DNA of 64,000 bases from Phanerochaete sordida (GCA_019973155.2 BPQB01000067.1:1-64000), one strand, 5' to 3'; positions 37,501-50,845 are shown, numbered from the stretch's first letter. Program-made: numbers and translations. The notes: generated by a model from the letters alone, not told the origin.

Positions 37501-38437
37501 GCTGAAATCATCTACTTGTTGAGGACAGGAATATTCGCACAACTCAATCGCCCGATGCGCAGTTCAAACGCAGCCTGCGAATAGTTCTCATTCAGTTTGA
37601 TGGATCGGCTGAGCAGCTCAACCTTCAGCTTCTGGTACTGCTCGGGGTCGACTGGGGGGTCGTCTGGGTGGGGGAATGCAAGGGCCAGGCCCATGCGGAG
37701 CGTGTCTTGTATGATGATAAACGTGGAGGCGATGTCGCGCTCGAAGTTGGTCACACTCCAGTGAAGAAGAGACATGACCACAAGGAGGGAGACGAGGCAG
37801 ATGATTGCTGCCGAGAGTGTGATCCACAGGAAGTTGCCCGAGAGGGCATACTGGGGAACGGTTAACGTGGGAGAGTGCGGGATGCGAGCGACTGTGCTTA
37901 CCGAGCGTACCCCGATGCTGTCTGTGAGTATCCATATCGACGCGAAGCAGCCGATGCGCATAGACAGGTTGAGACGAGGGAGGCGGCTTTTGACAAGACC
38001 AGCTGACACGGGCGCATACAGTCACTCGACAAGACGCTCGGCAGCAGAGGGTAAGGGCACTCACCAAAGAAGCTGATGAGGACGAGAAAGGTGGCGCATG
38101 TGGCCCTGGACGTCGCGGAGTCTACAGGGTACTGTGCGGCAATAAACTTGCCCAGGGTGGAGATTGCGATGCCTAGGAGGGCACCGAGGATGTTGAGGAT
38201 GGTAAGCTCGAGCTGCTGCGCGAGGCTCTCCTGCACGGAGAACACAAGCTCCTTAAGGGCGAGCACGAGGAAAGCGTAGCTGCCCCCGAGACGCGAGAAG
38301 GGGAGTATGACGACGACGACGCAGCACAGGAACGTCGAGAGGAGGCGGGCGAGCGCACGCTTGCTCGCGAAGACGAGGACACATCGCCTGAGGGCGTCGT
38401 CGGCCTTTTGGAGGAGGGTGGGGGAGTTAGGGGTCAT
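34581..38437 (-). CDS. large multi-pass membrane protein, DUF2421/ArAE-like transporter family
   Basis: Many exons join into a protein of about 1000 residues with two hydrophobic clusters. The N-terminal one includes RLLSTFLCCVVVVILPF, YAFLVLALKELVF, ILGALLGIAISTLGKFIA, MRIGCFASIWILTD and LSAAIICLVSLLVVMSLLHW. After a cytosolic loop (about 37450-36400) comes a second cluster: NACGVALLSLPAFL, QWMVISYLWVLETNIGATWR, CIGAIYAYIAWLIAH and GLVTLVTVADLPITWLI. This duplicated layout matches fungal ER-transporter-like proteins with an ArAE_2_N domain and a DUF2421 C-terminus. The substrate is unknown. The C-terminal exon (34949-34581) is helical and charged. Exact exon borders in the middle were not all resolved. 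Confidence 0.78.
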
Positions 38438-38902
38438 CGCAGTCCACGGCTTGGAGGCGAGGGCGTGCGGGGCATCACTGGTAGGTGGAGTCAGTAGTGT
38501 GAGTAGATATAGTCGGATGTAGTTAGATTATGAGGGTAAAATTGCGCGAAGACGTGGATGTGAGTAGGTTAGATGGCCATGGAGAGAGAGAAATGAAAGC
38601 AAGGGCGAGAAAGAAGAGAGGATGAGACGCTTCATTGCGGATACAAGTCCGAAAGCCCTCTCGTACTCCTGGCCCTAGCCGCCCTGATCGCACATTCAGA
38701 TCGCTGCACAACGGTCCAAATAATGACGTTCTATTCCCCCTCCCCCACAGCACACACGACCGGCACATTTTCGCGCATCTGCTCGCGTCTACGTTCTACG
38801 TAAGTCTTACAACAGCATGTGTACACGCTGCACGATGTTTGTTCTACTTTACAGGGGTCAGGCCTGGCTCTTTGTGCTATCGATGCCGAGCGACATCGGC
38901 CT
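38438..38902. other. intergenic, no gene seen
   Basis: This lies between the start of the membrane-protein gene and the 3' end of GAL7, both on the minus strand. Nothing recognisable is present. It presumably holds the promoter of the former and the 3' UTR of the latter. Confidence 0.55.
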
Positions 38903-40245
38903 CTATGCCTGTGTACCGGCGGCAAGGTAGTGCACGTCTGACAGATCCCGCAGACGTTTTGCTGCCTGCTCCGCGGTCAGGTCGCGCTGTGGTTCAGCCA
39001 TCAGTTCGAACCTAGCACGGACGACGATCAGCACGCGCTACCACGGTTAAGCTCATGATAGACGTACCCGACGAGGAACTTCCTGATGCTTGCGCTGCGG
39101 AGAAGAGGAGGCGCAAAGTGCAGGTGCAGGTGCGCCACGTTCTCTTCATCTGCCGACTGCCCAGCCCTCAATGGCACGGGGCGCTGGTGGATGCCCATCG
39201 AGTATGCAAACGAGCATTGGAAAAGGTTGTCGTAGCGTTTCGTGATATGAGACAGGCAGTCAGCCCATGCGGTCTTTTCTTCAGCAGTAAGCTCTTGAAT
39301 AGATGGAATGTGTCGCTTGTACGGCAGCACTGCGCGCAGATTAATGAGTGCGCGCGCAGCGTAAGAGATCGTACTTACTGAGGATCTCAAACGGCCAAAC
39401 AGCCCACCATGGCACCAAACCGACCCAGTGCTCGTTCTTGTACACCACGCGGCCTTCCTCCTGCGCCAAGCTGACCTCATAGTGAGCGTACTCGCAGAGG
39501 AGGCATGGGCGACCGCTCGGTCCCTTTGGCGCGTCAGAGGTAGATTCGTTGGAAGCGGCGTACTGCTTCATGTTCGCGAGCTCCTTGGCAGGCAGAGTGG
39601 GGATCTGAGAGAGCGACCAGGTCTGGCCATGAGGATGGGGATTTGAGCATCCCATCATGGCTCCTTTGTTCTGTGAGCATTGCCGACAAGTCAGATGGGG
39701 AAATCCAAGCACATCGAGAAGATCTGACCTCGAAGATCTGTACATATTCGATGCCCTCCTGCGTCCCGCGCCTCTCGTAAATCCCAGCCCACTCGCTGAT
39801 CACGACTTCGATATCCTTCACCTCCAGCTGGGCAAGCGTGAGGTCATGGCGCGGATGGAAGCAGATGACATCGCACGAGCCCTCGACGGGCTGCGTCGTG
39901 AGCAAGGGGTGCGCGGGAGGCGGGGCCGCGGGGCCGGGCGGAGGGAGCACCGCGGCATAGTCGTTCTGGAAGACGAACGTCTGCGTGTAGGCCGCGTTCT
40001 GCTCGCCGCCGGCGCGCGTGTTGCCGGGACAGAGGTAGCACTTCGGGTCGTAGCGCGGGAGCGCGGTGGGCTGCGGCGGCTCGGTCTGGCCCTGCCACGG
40101 CCGCTTCATGCGGTGCGGCGAGACGAGGACGTGTTCGCCGGTGAGCGGGTTGTCTGCGGGGGCGTCAGCGGCGCGCGGTGCGGCGGAGGGGCGACGTACA
40201 CCGGCGGTGGGGGTGCGAGGTCGGGTCGAACTCGAGGTCGGCCAT
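38903..40245 (-). CDS. GAL7: galactose-1-phosphate uridylyltransferase
   Basis: This Leloir-pathway enzyme swaps UMP between UDP-glucose and galactose-1-phosphate. Exons are 40245-40200, 40153-39729, 39670-39379, 39329-39068 and 39011-38903. The joined protein reads [20 protein letters not shown], then the zinc pair in [49 protein letters not shown] with the HPH nucleophile motif, [27 protein letters not shown] and [20 protein letters not shown]. It ends [20 protein letters not shown] and a short tail. All catalytic and metal residues appear intact. GAL1 and GAL10 are not beside it. It is head-to-head with DDX41, with about 230 bases between the starts. Confidence 0.95.
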
Positions 40246-40477
40246 GGCGAGGTGGTGGTGGTCGCTGAGAGAGCCGTGTGCGTGCGTCGGACGTAGAAGA
40301 GAATGGGGCTTGGCCTTCACATGGTGAACTGTTCTTGCAAGAAGATTGGAAAGCGGAGGACGGACGATGTGACGTCCTTCGCCCTCCGCGCCGCTCGAGC
40401 CGCCGGCAGCGCGAACCGATCCCATTTCCCCAGGCGCCCGCAAGACGCGGCATACAGCAACTCTTCCCTCTACTACC

Positions 40478-42595
<2,118 letters not shown>

Positions 42596-42710
42596 GCGTG
42601 CTTGGATATCATTTGCTGTGTACTCTAGTCGTGCTTTCTCTCTGGATATTTGCATTCGGTGGTGACCGTTTGTTGAATGCACGGTGTGGCTCCCTTACGC
42701 GGCCGTAGCG

Positions 42711-42730
42711 CCACGAGGTTCGACGTCACC
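42711..42730 (+). promoter_or_regulatory. conserved upstream element, NUDIX copy A
   Basis: The sequence ccacgaggttcgacgtcacc lies 155 bases before the copy A start. A near-identical block (one base shorter) is at 44099-44117, 171 bases before copy B. It contains a CRE-like GTGACGTC core on the minus strand. Retention of both sequence and spacing after duplication suggests a shared control site. Confidence 0.4.
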
Positions 42731-42865
42731 TCCGTAAACAGCAGCCGTGGATGAGACAAACGTCGTGTCTCGCTCCCTCGTGTGCGCGAACACTAAGTAC
42801 TAATCGCACATTCACTCGAGCTCTACTAGGATTATCAGACTACTACCAGCTGGCAAAAGGAAAGC

Positions 42866-43887
42866 ATGCCCGAGTCCAAAATCGTCGGGTCCGAGGACCT
42901 CAGCCCGAAGGACGCAAAGTGAGCACAAGAAACTTCTTTCAAGGATCCAGCTGAATCGAAGCTGTTTTTCAGATGGGTCACTCTGAAGAAGCTGCGCTGG
43001 ACCGACCCGACAGGCAAAGAGCGCGTCTGGGAGGCTGCGGAGCGCACCACTCGCGGATCGTCTGGCATCGACGGTGCTCGTCTTATCGGTCACCACGAAT
43101 ATTTAGCTAAACATACTGGCCAGCTGTTGCAATCCTTGCAATTCTGCGCTCCGAGACGAAGAAATTTCCGACGTCGGTAGTGATTGTTGAGCAGTTCCGT
43201 CCACCGGTGGGCAAATACGTTGTTGGTGAGCGAGTTCCTGATAAACACGGTCCAGCATCCTCTGTTAAAAGCATCAACGTCTGCAGAGCTCCCGGCAGGT
43301 AGGCTCGAGCAAAAGGCCTGAAATGGCTGCGTCTCATGGCGAATGCGTCACAGGCCTCATCGACGGCAGTGAGACACCCGAGGACGCTGCCATACGCGAG
43401 CTCGAGGAAGAGACGGGCTTCAAGGCGCAGTCCGTGCTTGAGTCATCCCCGATACTCGTCTCCAACCCAGGTTCGTTCCACATCTCCCTCCCTATAACTC
43501 GTGCCTCTGACGCTATCGTTGCAGGCATGACGAATGCGAATTCGAAGCTGGTCATGGTTGACGTGCCGTTCAAGGGCGATCTTGAGCTGTCCGAGCAGAA
43601 ACTTGATAGCGGCGAGTTCGTCACTCGACGCATCGTTGAGCTGAGCAAGCTCAACGAGGAGTTTGACAGTATGTGCATCCGTTCCAGCTCGTATTGGCGA
43701 ACCGCAATACTGACACGAGCCCAACAGGATATGCACAACAGGTCACATCATCGCTTTTTGCATGCGAGGTGGAATGTTCACAAAATTCTAGGGCTATCTC
43801 ATTGGCGCAAACCTGGCTCACTTTGCTCATGGCTATGACCTTGCGCGCAAGCTGGAGTCGGGCCAACTTGCAGGAAAGCTCGCCTAA
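42866..43887 (+). CDS. YSA1: ADP-sugar pyrophosphatase (NUDIX), tandem copy A
   Basis: Ysa1/NUDT5-type enzymes hydrolyse ADP-ribose and other ADP-sugars. The N-terminus [18 protein letters not shown] is followed by [20 protein letters not shown]. The NUDIX box [23 protein letters not shown] fits G-x5-E-x7-REUxEExGU. Downstream blocks are [35 protein letters not shown] and [20 protein letters not shown]. Splicing includes a 12-base exon at 43287-43298 encoding the ELPAG join, and a 14-base exon near 43729-43742 (YAQQ). Both occur in copy B too. All box residues are present, so it is predicted active. Confidence 0.95.
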
Positions 43888-44098
43888 ATTGTAGCCTCTC
43901 ACTGGGTTGTCTGCCAGCAACTTCCGATTCAGAGATTGCTAGCTTCCCGCGACATCGCACAGCATACTTTGTATCTGTGCTGCCTTGACTGGACTTTGGC
44001 TAGTATATATGTATAGATTGTCTGCTGCAGTCGATATTTTGCTTGAGTTATGAGAGGTCAATTCGGAGGATGAGTCCAACCCATGCGGGGGTGCAGTG

Positions 44099-44117
44099 CC
44101 ACGAGGTCGACGTCACC
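44099..44117 (+). promoter_or_regulatory. conserved upstream element, NUDIX copy B
   Basis: This is the counterpart of 42711-42730 (ccacgaggtcgacgtcacc). The surrounding 5' DNA has otherwise diverged strongly between the two copies. Confidence 0.4.
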
Positions 44118-44269
44118 ACAAACTCTGTCCCGAATTGGCAAGCGTGGATCAGATGACCTTCGTCTCTCTCGTCTCCTCGCGTGCGCGTCCACAGCAAGCA
44201 CTGTTTGCTTGGCCGCCCCGAATCTCCAGGCGCACAGCGTTCTATCTTTCTAGGCCCCCTGACAAGAAC

Positions 44270-45285
44270 ATGCCTGAGCCAAAGGTGATCGGATCCGAGG
44301 ATCTCAGCCCCAAAGACGCGAAGTGAGTACGCGAGAGAGCGATGCCCATATCATGCTGAATCGGAGCAGATGGGTCACCCTCAAGAAGCTGCGCTGGGCG
44401 GACCCGACAGGCAAAGAGCGTGTCTGGGAGTCTGCGGAACGCACGACGCGGGGCTCGTCGGGCATCGACGGTGAACTCTCTTCGCACGCCGCGAGTTAGG
44501 ATCCACCGCTGAGCAGCACCTTCCAGCTGTCGCAGTGCTCGCGGTGCTGCGCTCCGAGACAAACAAGTTTCCGACGTCCACTGTAATCATCGAGCAGTAT
44601 CGTCCACCAGTGGCTAAATATGTCGTTGGTTCGTCGCGCTTCCTGCATTTATGTAGCTAGCATTAATGCGTCCGTGATCCTACAGAACTACCAGCAGGTA
44701 GGGTTGGACATCGCATGGTCCTTTGGTAATGCTGCTAAAGGGTATGATACAGGCCTGATCGACGAGGGCGAGACACCCGAACAGGCAGCCATACGCGAGC
44801 TGGAGGAAGAGACCGGCTTCAAGGCGAGCACCGTGCTCGAGTCGTCTCCGATGCTCGTGGCCGATCCTGGTTTGCGTTGTCGTCCTATCATCCACGATGG
44901 TGTTAACTGTGCCCTATTGTAGGTATGACAAACGCGAACATGAAGCTCGTCATGGTCGATGTCCCGTTCAAGGGTGACCTCGAAGTCTCTGAGCAGAAAC
45001 TCGACAGTGGCGAGTTCATCACGCGTCGCATCGTCGAGATCAGCAAGCTCTCCGAAGAGTTCGCCAGTACGAACATATCTTCATCCCAATTCTAAGAGTC
45101 ACTTCATTAACTTGGTCGCTCCTAGAATACGAGAAACAGGTATTTCCTTCGCTCTGTCGGCGCACGACGCAATGCTGACATGGGTGCAGGGCTATGTCAT
45201 CGACGCGAAGCTTGCACATTTCGCGCACGGATACGACGTTGCACGCAAGCTGCAGTCTGGTCAGCTTGCCGGCAAGCTCGAGTAA
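44270..45285 (+). CDS. ADP-sugar pyrophosphatase (NUDIX), tandem copy B
   Basis: This is a close paralogue of the gene at 42866, in the same direction and with the same exon plan. It starts [18 protein letters not shown], then [20 protein letters not shown]. The NUDIX box is [23 protein letters not shown], followed by [34 protein letters not shown] and [20 protein letters not shown]. The 12-base microexon is at 44686-44697 and the 14-base one near 45124-45137 (YEKQ). Introns have diverged more than exons, so the duplication is not very recent. Both copies keep all active-site residues, and specificities may have split. Confidence 0.94.
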
Positions 45286-45441
45286 AGTGCGTCCAATGAA
45301 CCACTCCCGCTAATCTCGCAAAACTCACGACTGTAAGATCGCAGCAGAATGGTCAGTCAGGCGATGTAGAATAATGGCATCCCTGAGAATACCCTGAACG
45401 AAATGGTAGAAGTGTACAAACAGCCCAAGTATAGGCGTCCT

Positions 45442-47927
45442 CTAGTGACCATTGCGCTTCGCCTTGTCGATGTGCGCGCGCAGCTTCTGCTGCTTTTCGC
45501 GCAAGCTCGCCTTCTTCTTTCCACGCACGCCTTTGCTCGCGAGGATCATCATGAGCGGCTTGTTCCTCTTCTTCTCGCGGTTCGTCGTGCTGCTCGGCGT
45601 CTCCTTGTTCTTCTTGCCCTTGGCCGAGCCGAACTTGTCGCGGCCCTCGCGGCCCTTCTCGATCGACGCCATCCGCTCCTCGTAGTCCGCCTTCGCCTTC
45701 TTGCGCGGCCCCAGGATGTCCATCTCCGAGATGAACGTCTCCTCCGTGCCCGCGGCGGCGAGCGCCTTTTTGTTCGCCTCGAGCACGGCGAGCTTCCGCT
45801 TCGCGGCGGACCCGCCGCCGTGCTCGACCTTTGCCGTTGCGTCCTTGATGCGCAGCTCGTTGAGCAGCGCGAAGTCGGCTGGCGTGAGGATTTTGGTGGT
45901 GGCGAGGGTCGACACCCGCTGCGGCTCTTCCTCCTTCTCCTCCTTCGCCTCTTCCGCTTCCTCCTCGTCGTTCTCCGCGCCCTTCTTCTTTCCTTTCGCC
46001 TTCTCCTTCTTCTTGCCCTTCCCGTCTTCATCCTCACTGTCGCTGATCTCGAGGTCATCGCTGTCGCTCTGGACGTTGATCCAGTCGTCTTCGCTCTCTT
46101 CCTCCGAGTCTTCCTCGACATCCCATCCCTCCCAGGCCGCCTCGTCGTCCTCTTCCGCCTCACCACCAGACTCCGCGCCGTCCTCCTCGCGCAGCTTCTT
46201 GAGGTGGTCCTCGAGGAGCACCAGGCCCTCGATATCGACCGCGGCCTCGGCGCTGTGTCCGAAGGGAAGCGGCTGCGCGCCGCCGGCGACGCCCATGGCC
46301 GCGTCCTTGCCGCGCTCGCGGCGCTTGAGCATCGCGGGGTTGACCTCACGGAAGAGCTGGAGGAGGCCGCGCGCGGCGGCGGTGACGGCCTTGTCGCGGC
46401 TCTTGCGGTACTCGATGAGGTCGCCGAGCAGGTCCTCCTCCATCGCCCACGGCTGCCGGCGGCACACCTCGCGGATGCTGTTCAGGCCCGCTGCGATGAC
46501 CTCGCCGCCGACGCCCGGGTGCACGAACTCGTGCGCGAGCTTGCGCACGACCGGCGTCAGCGCGTCTGGCGGCGTGTACTCGTGCACGCTCTGCGCGAGC
46601 GCGACGAGGATCGCGGGCACGCGCAGCTGGTGGTACACGAGGTACTTCACGATGTAGGTGTAGAAGCCGAGCACGCACAGCTTGTGTGCGCCCATGACTC
46701 GCGACAGCAGTTGCATGAGTAGGATTTTGTGGTCCAGGCTGAAGCGCTTGTCATAGCGATTCAGGATGTCGTACAGCTTTTCGGAGAACGTCTGGGGATC
46801 GTTGAGTAGCTGCAGGGCGGGGAAGTTGGCTGATATCGCTTCAGCCTTTTTCTTCTTCTTCTGCTTGATGGTTTTGAGCTGCTTCTGAATCTTCTTGTCG
46901 CCACCGCGAGTCTTCTTGTTGATTTCCCGACGGTGGAAGAGCGTTCTGGCATCCGGAAGCTAGAGCAGAAATCAGTCAGCGGAGTACAGAACGAATTTAT
47001 GGCGTGCATACGTCGTCCTCTTCGTCGTCACTGTCCTCCTGCTCGTCGTCGCTGCCAAGGAAGAAATGCAGTGAGGCACTCTGGACCTTCACCACAGGGT
47101 GGAAGCAGCCCAGAGCAACAATCGAGACTGTCTTGGCGTCATTCCTGTAACTCGTTTAGACTGTGCGAACGAAAGTCTGCAGTACTGCACGCACCAGATG
47201 CCCTTCTTCCACAGCTCCTTTGTCAGCACGATGGCCCACATAGCCTCCTCGCCTCCGCTAGTGCCGTTAGCCCTGGCCTTGCCCTTGTCTCCAGTTACTT
47301 CTGCGTCCATGCCTCTCTCGACCATGCCGAAAAGCATAGCCTGGACGGCACGGTTCAGCTTGTGGTTCTTCGTGCGTATGTTGGCAGTCTTGATATCAGA
47401 AAGAATCGTCTTGCGGATAGTGGCACGCAGAGCGGATGAGGTCGTTCTTGGCAGCAGGGGAAAGAGGGTCTTCAAGAGCCTGCGGTTCGCGCATTTAGTA
47501 GCCTCAGGGTGGCAATTCGGTGCTTACTCACTCGATGGACGAGATGACCTCCTTGTTACGCAGCATGACCAGATTTTGTACGAGGCTTTTCCTGGTATCA
47601 GGGGAAAGCGAACTATAGTTCTCGAGGAGCATTGTGGATAGCTGGGCCGGGAACTCGGCCGTCTCTTTTGGATAGCATTGGGCGACCTAAGCATCTCGGT
47701 CAGGCGAGGGATGGTCTGTAGAGGAGATATTTACATGCCTGCGCAAGGAAAGTCACGAGCTCCCGAAAATGTTGAGCATTTTCGTCGGGGTTCAGATGGA
47801 ATATCTGGCGGACAGAGTTGTAGTGATTCCACTGCTGGAGGAACTCTTCCTTGTAGGCGGTAGGGTCCCGCTTGATGAGATTCTGCAGCTGCGGAAGATT
47901 TGAGGTGAGAAGGATACCGCGGCCCAT
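45442..47927 (-). CDS. SDA1: Sda1, 60S ribosome biogenesis and export factor
   Basis: Sda1 is a nuclear/nucleolar protein needed for 60S maturation and G1 progression. The start [20 protein letters not shown] is followed by [19 protein letters not shown]. Conserved blocks are [36 protein letters not shown], the Lys-rich [56 protein letters not shown] and [21 protein letters not shown] long acidic stretch ([20 protein letters not shown]) and a basic tail ending [11 protein letters not shown] follow. The 3' exon is a single open frame of over 1.2 kb. Its GC-rich, strongly biased codons create a long antisense open frame that is not real. It is head-to-head with the pseudokinase gene. Confidence 0.94.
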
Positions 47928-48484
47928 GCTGGCGTGAGGAGCAGCGGGAGAGCAGGCCAAGGACGGAGGACGCAGCAAGCGGACGGGAGCAAGCGAATGG
48001 GCAGCAGAAACTTTGCGCGCCCGCAGCCACGTGAAGGCGCATCAATTGATGCGCCCTGAGCTCGGAACGGCAGCTGGCGATTCCTCGTTGCTCCTCCGTC
48101 GGCGGTCATGCTCACAAGGTTCACATCGCACGCTGCGGATTTCCGATCGAGATACACGAAGAGAGCGAAGACCTCCCGTGTAAGTTAACATGAACACCTC
48201 GCTGATGCCAATTTCTTGCGCTTTTGCTCTCAAGATATCGGTGCTGGACTAATAGATACAACCCTGCCATTCGGTCTTCAAGTCCTGGAATATGGCGAGA
48301 TACTGGGGTCAATATCTCTTGGAATGTCCCACAGGTCATGGTACGTCCACTGGCTGAGCTCAAGCGTCTATCAGTGCTGCCCTCACGATGGAAAACAAGG
48401 ACCAGGTCCTCGAGGCAGTCCTAGTATCGATGCTACTTGCCTCAGGTCCGCGACGGCACCTCCCCGTCCTTCTCCCCCTCCACC
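47928..48484. promoter_or_regulatory. divergent intergenic region
   Basis: This lies between the SDA1 and MLKL-like starts. No open frame across it matches a family. A 5' leader exon of the downstream gene may lie here. Confidence 0.5.
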
Positions 48485-50845
48485 ATGTCCAATGTACTGC
48501 GTGCAGCGACCTCGCAGAGCGCACAGCTCGTGGTCAAGGCGAGCTTGTCCGCCGCGAATATGTCCGGGCTGCCCGGCCTGTCCTCCGTGCCCATCGCGGT
48601 GAAGTTGGTGCAAGACAAGCTCAAGAACGCCAAATGTCGGCAGGTATGGCGATCATATTACCAGTGTGTGATGCTATCTGCTCAAGACGCGTGTGAGATC
48701 GTCTAGAAAGAGTGCCGTCGACTCGCAAAGCAGTGTGGCGACTGCTTGGAGGCTTTCGAGGACCATTTGAAGCACCTTGTAGACCTCCCTCCTCCGATCG
48801 ACGAGTTTATCATGTGAGTTTCGTCCTCTCTAGTCACACTGCTTTCTCTCAATGCTTGAAGCCTGCTCGAAGCGATTGGTCGTGAACTCGACGTATTCTC
48901 TACATATCCTCCGTGGAAAGTTGCCTGTACGCCCCGCCTACTTTGCATGTGATACTTATTGTTCATGCACAGCAGTAAAAGACGGTGATATCAAGGAGCG
49001 TCTCGAGGAGTTTGAGAAGAAACTTGGAGACCAGAAGGAAGCGTTCGACGTAAGCGTGTTCACCGATGCCGCTCTCCTTATATTTTAATGGCGTAGTAGT
49101 TCGAAAGCGGCAGAAGCACCACGAAGCAAATACGGGAGCTCAACAAAAGCCTGCGGCTACAAACCGACATCCTCGACTCATTGCATCAAGGCATAGAAGA
49201 GGCAAGGAGCGGCGCGCCGCCCTCGGAGGCACAGCGAGACGCCGTTCTCGCACGCGGCGTCAACGTACGTGCCACCGTCGTGTAGTCCGCGCGCACGACG
49301 CTCAGCCGAATTCAAAGTTTGTGGTAGCCATGGTCGAGGCGTCGACCCAGCCCGATAGCAAGCTGCAGGTCGGCGGCGTGGCGGTGACGCGCGCGCAGTT
49401 CAACGTCCTCTTCGCAGAGGTCAACCAGGCCATCAAGGACTTCGCTGTGCAGACCGGCCTCAAGCTGCCAAATATACAAGACCTTGGCATTGCGCTGCGG
49501 ATTCCCAGAGGAAATCATGGGGGATTGACACCAACCGTCGTCGGCACGTGGGCCATGATATACAAGGGATCTTACTGTGCCACTGAGGGGAGTCTTCGAG
49601 TGTTATCGATGCTCGTCGAATCTGTCTAACCTGTCGCGCTACAGGTGGCAGTCAAGGAGTACCGTGGCATTGACGTCAGACACGCCGAAAAGGCAAAGAA
49701 GGTGAGTGCATATGTGGTGTGACGAATGACAAAGTAAGCTCATTCGATGCATTATTTCGTCTAGCGCTTTGTGAACGCCATCAAGACCTGGTCCGTCTGT
49801 AAGCTATATGATCATCCGAATATCCACACTGTTATCGGTGTGAGCGACAAGGTTCTTCCTTGTCTTGCACTTGTAAGCACGTAGCATGTCTACCTCGGAA
49901 CATACACTGACGCGGTGAGGAAGGCTACGGAATGGGCTGGGAAAGGTGATATCATGAGGTGCGGATGAGGCTTTGGGAAACTATCCATTCGTTTTGACAT
50001 TCCTTGCCCTCCGCATAGATATACAAATAATCATCCAGAGGTATCGGATGCGGATTTATACAGCTGGGTAAGCCAATCGGGGCGTACTTCTTTATTTTGC
50101 TTTTGCTCAGACAGATCAGCTCGCTGGAGCGGCCGAAGGCATGATCCATCTGCACGAGAACAACGTCGTCCATGGTAACCGTGAGTAAAGTTTTACCCGA
50201 ATCGTGACATCTGTTGACTTGTATTTCAGTCAAAGGCGTAAGTTCGGTCTCCAAATCTTAAGCGAAGACATGCTGAAGCCTATGTGCTCTCCAGTCCAAC
50301 ATCCTGATCGCAGACGACGTACTAAGTTCCCTTGCTCACCCTCCGATAGCTGCTTACGATTATCACAGGGGCGTGCGCTTGTCTCGGACTTCTTCTTGTC
50401 CAAAATTCTGGTCGAAACCGAGAAAGAGCTGAGCCTCGCGGCGCAGACCGTCACACGCGCCCCGCCCCAGCGATGGTGCGCGCCCGAGGTCGTAGGCGGC
50501 GCGAACAGATCGCCGACGGTCGAGAGCGACGTGTGGTCGTTCGGCATGACCATGCTCGAGGTCCTGACAGGCGAGCAACCGTTTAACACCATCCGGCGCG
50601 ACGGACAGATTACCAACGCCGTTCGTACCGAGGGCCTCCGCCCGCCCCGCCCCGCAAGCGAGCGATTCTCCGACGAGCTCTGGCAGGCCATGCAGGAGTG
50701 CTGGCACCTCGAGCCGAAGGAACGTACCAGTATGGTCGTGCTCAGAGACGTGTTGAGAAAGGAGGAGCGGCTAAGCAGAGAAAGACTGGCGGAAAACGCG
50801 CCGGAAGTGGGGTCGAGCGGCGACTCGACCGTGCTGGTTATCTGA
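48485..50845 (+). CDS. MLKL-like protein: helical N-domain plus TKL pseudokinase
   Basis: About 14 exons join to roughly 560 residues. Residues 30-180 are all-helical: VPIAVKLVQDKLKNAKCRQK, RRLAKQCGDCLEAFEDHLKH, IDEFILLLEAIGRELDVFS and DGDIKERLEEFEKKLGDQKE. This fits the four-helix domain (MLKL_NTD type) common in Agaricomycete kinases. A TKL-type kinase domain follows. It has VAVKEYRGIDVRHAEKAKK (beta-3 Lys kept), a helix-C region FVNAIKTWSVCKLYDHPNI with Ala where the Glu should be, a catalytic loop VVHGNLKGSNILI with Asn for the catalytic Asp (codon 50179-50181), and SDFFLSK in place of DFG. RWCAPEV and DVWSFGMTMLEVLTGEQPF are normal. The glycine loop is degenerate (VVGTWAMIYKG). It is therefore predicted catalytically dead. 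The catalytic loop includes an 8-base exon (50230-50237). Membrane killing by the N-domain is inference from animal and plant MLKL. Confidence 0.82.

Noticed and set aside
45403..46722. 439-codon open frame on plus strand opposite SDA1
   Set aside because: It is an antisense shadow of the GC-biased, charged SDA1 exon. Its Leu/Arg-rich composition mirrors the Glu/Lys codons of SDA1 and matches no family.
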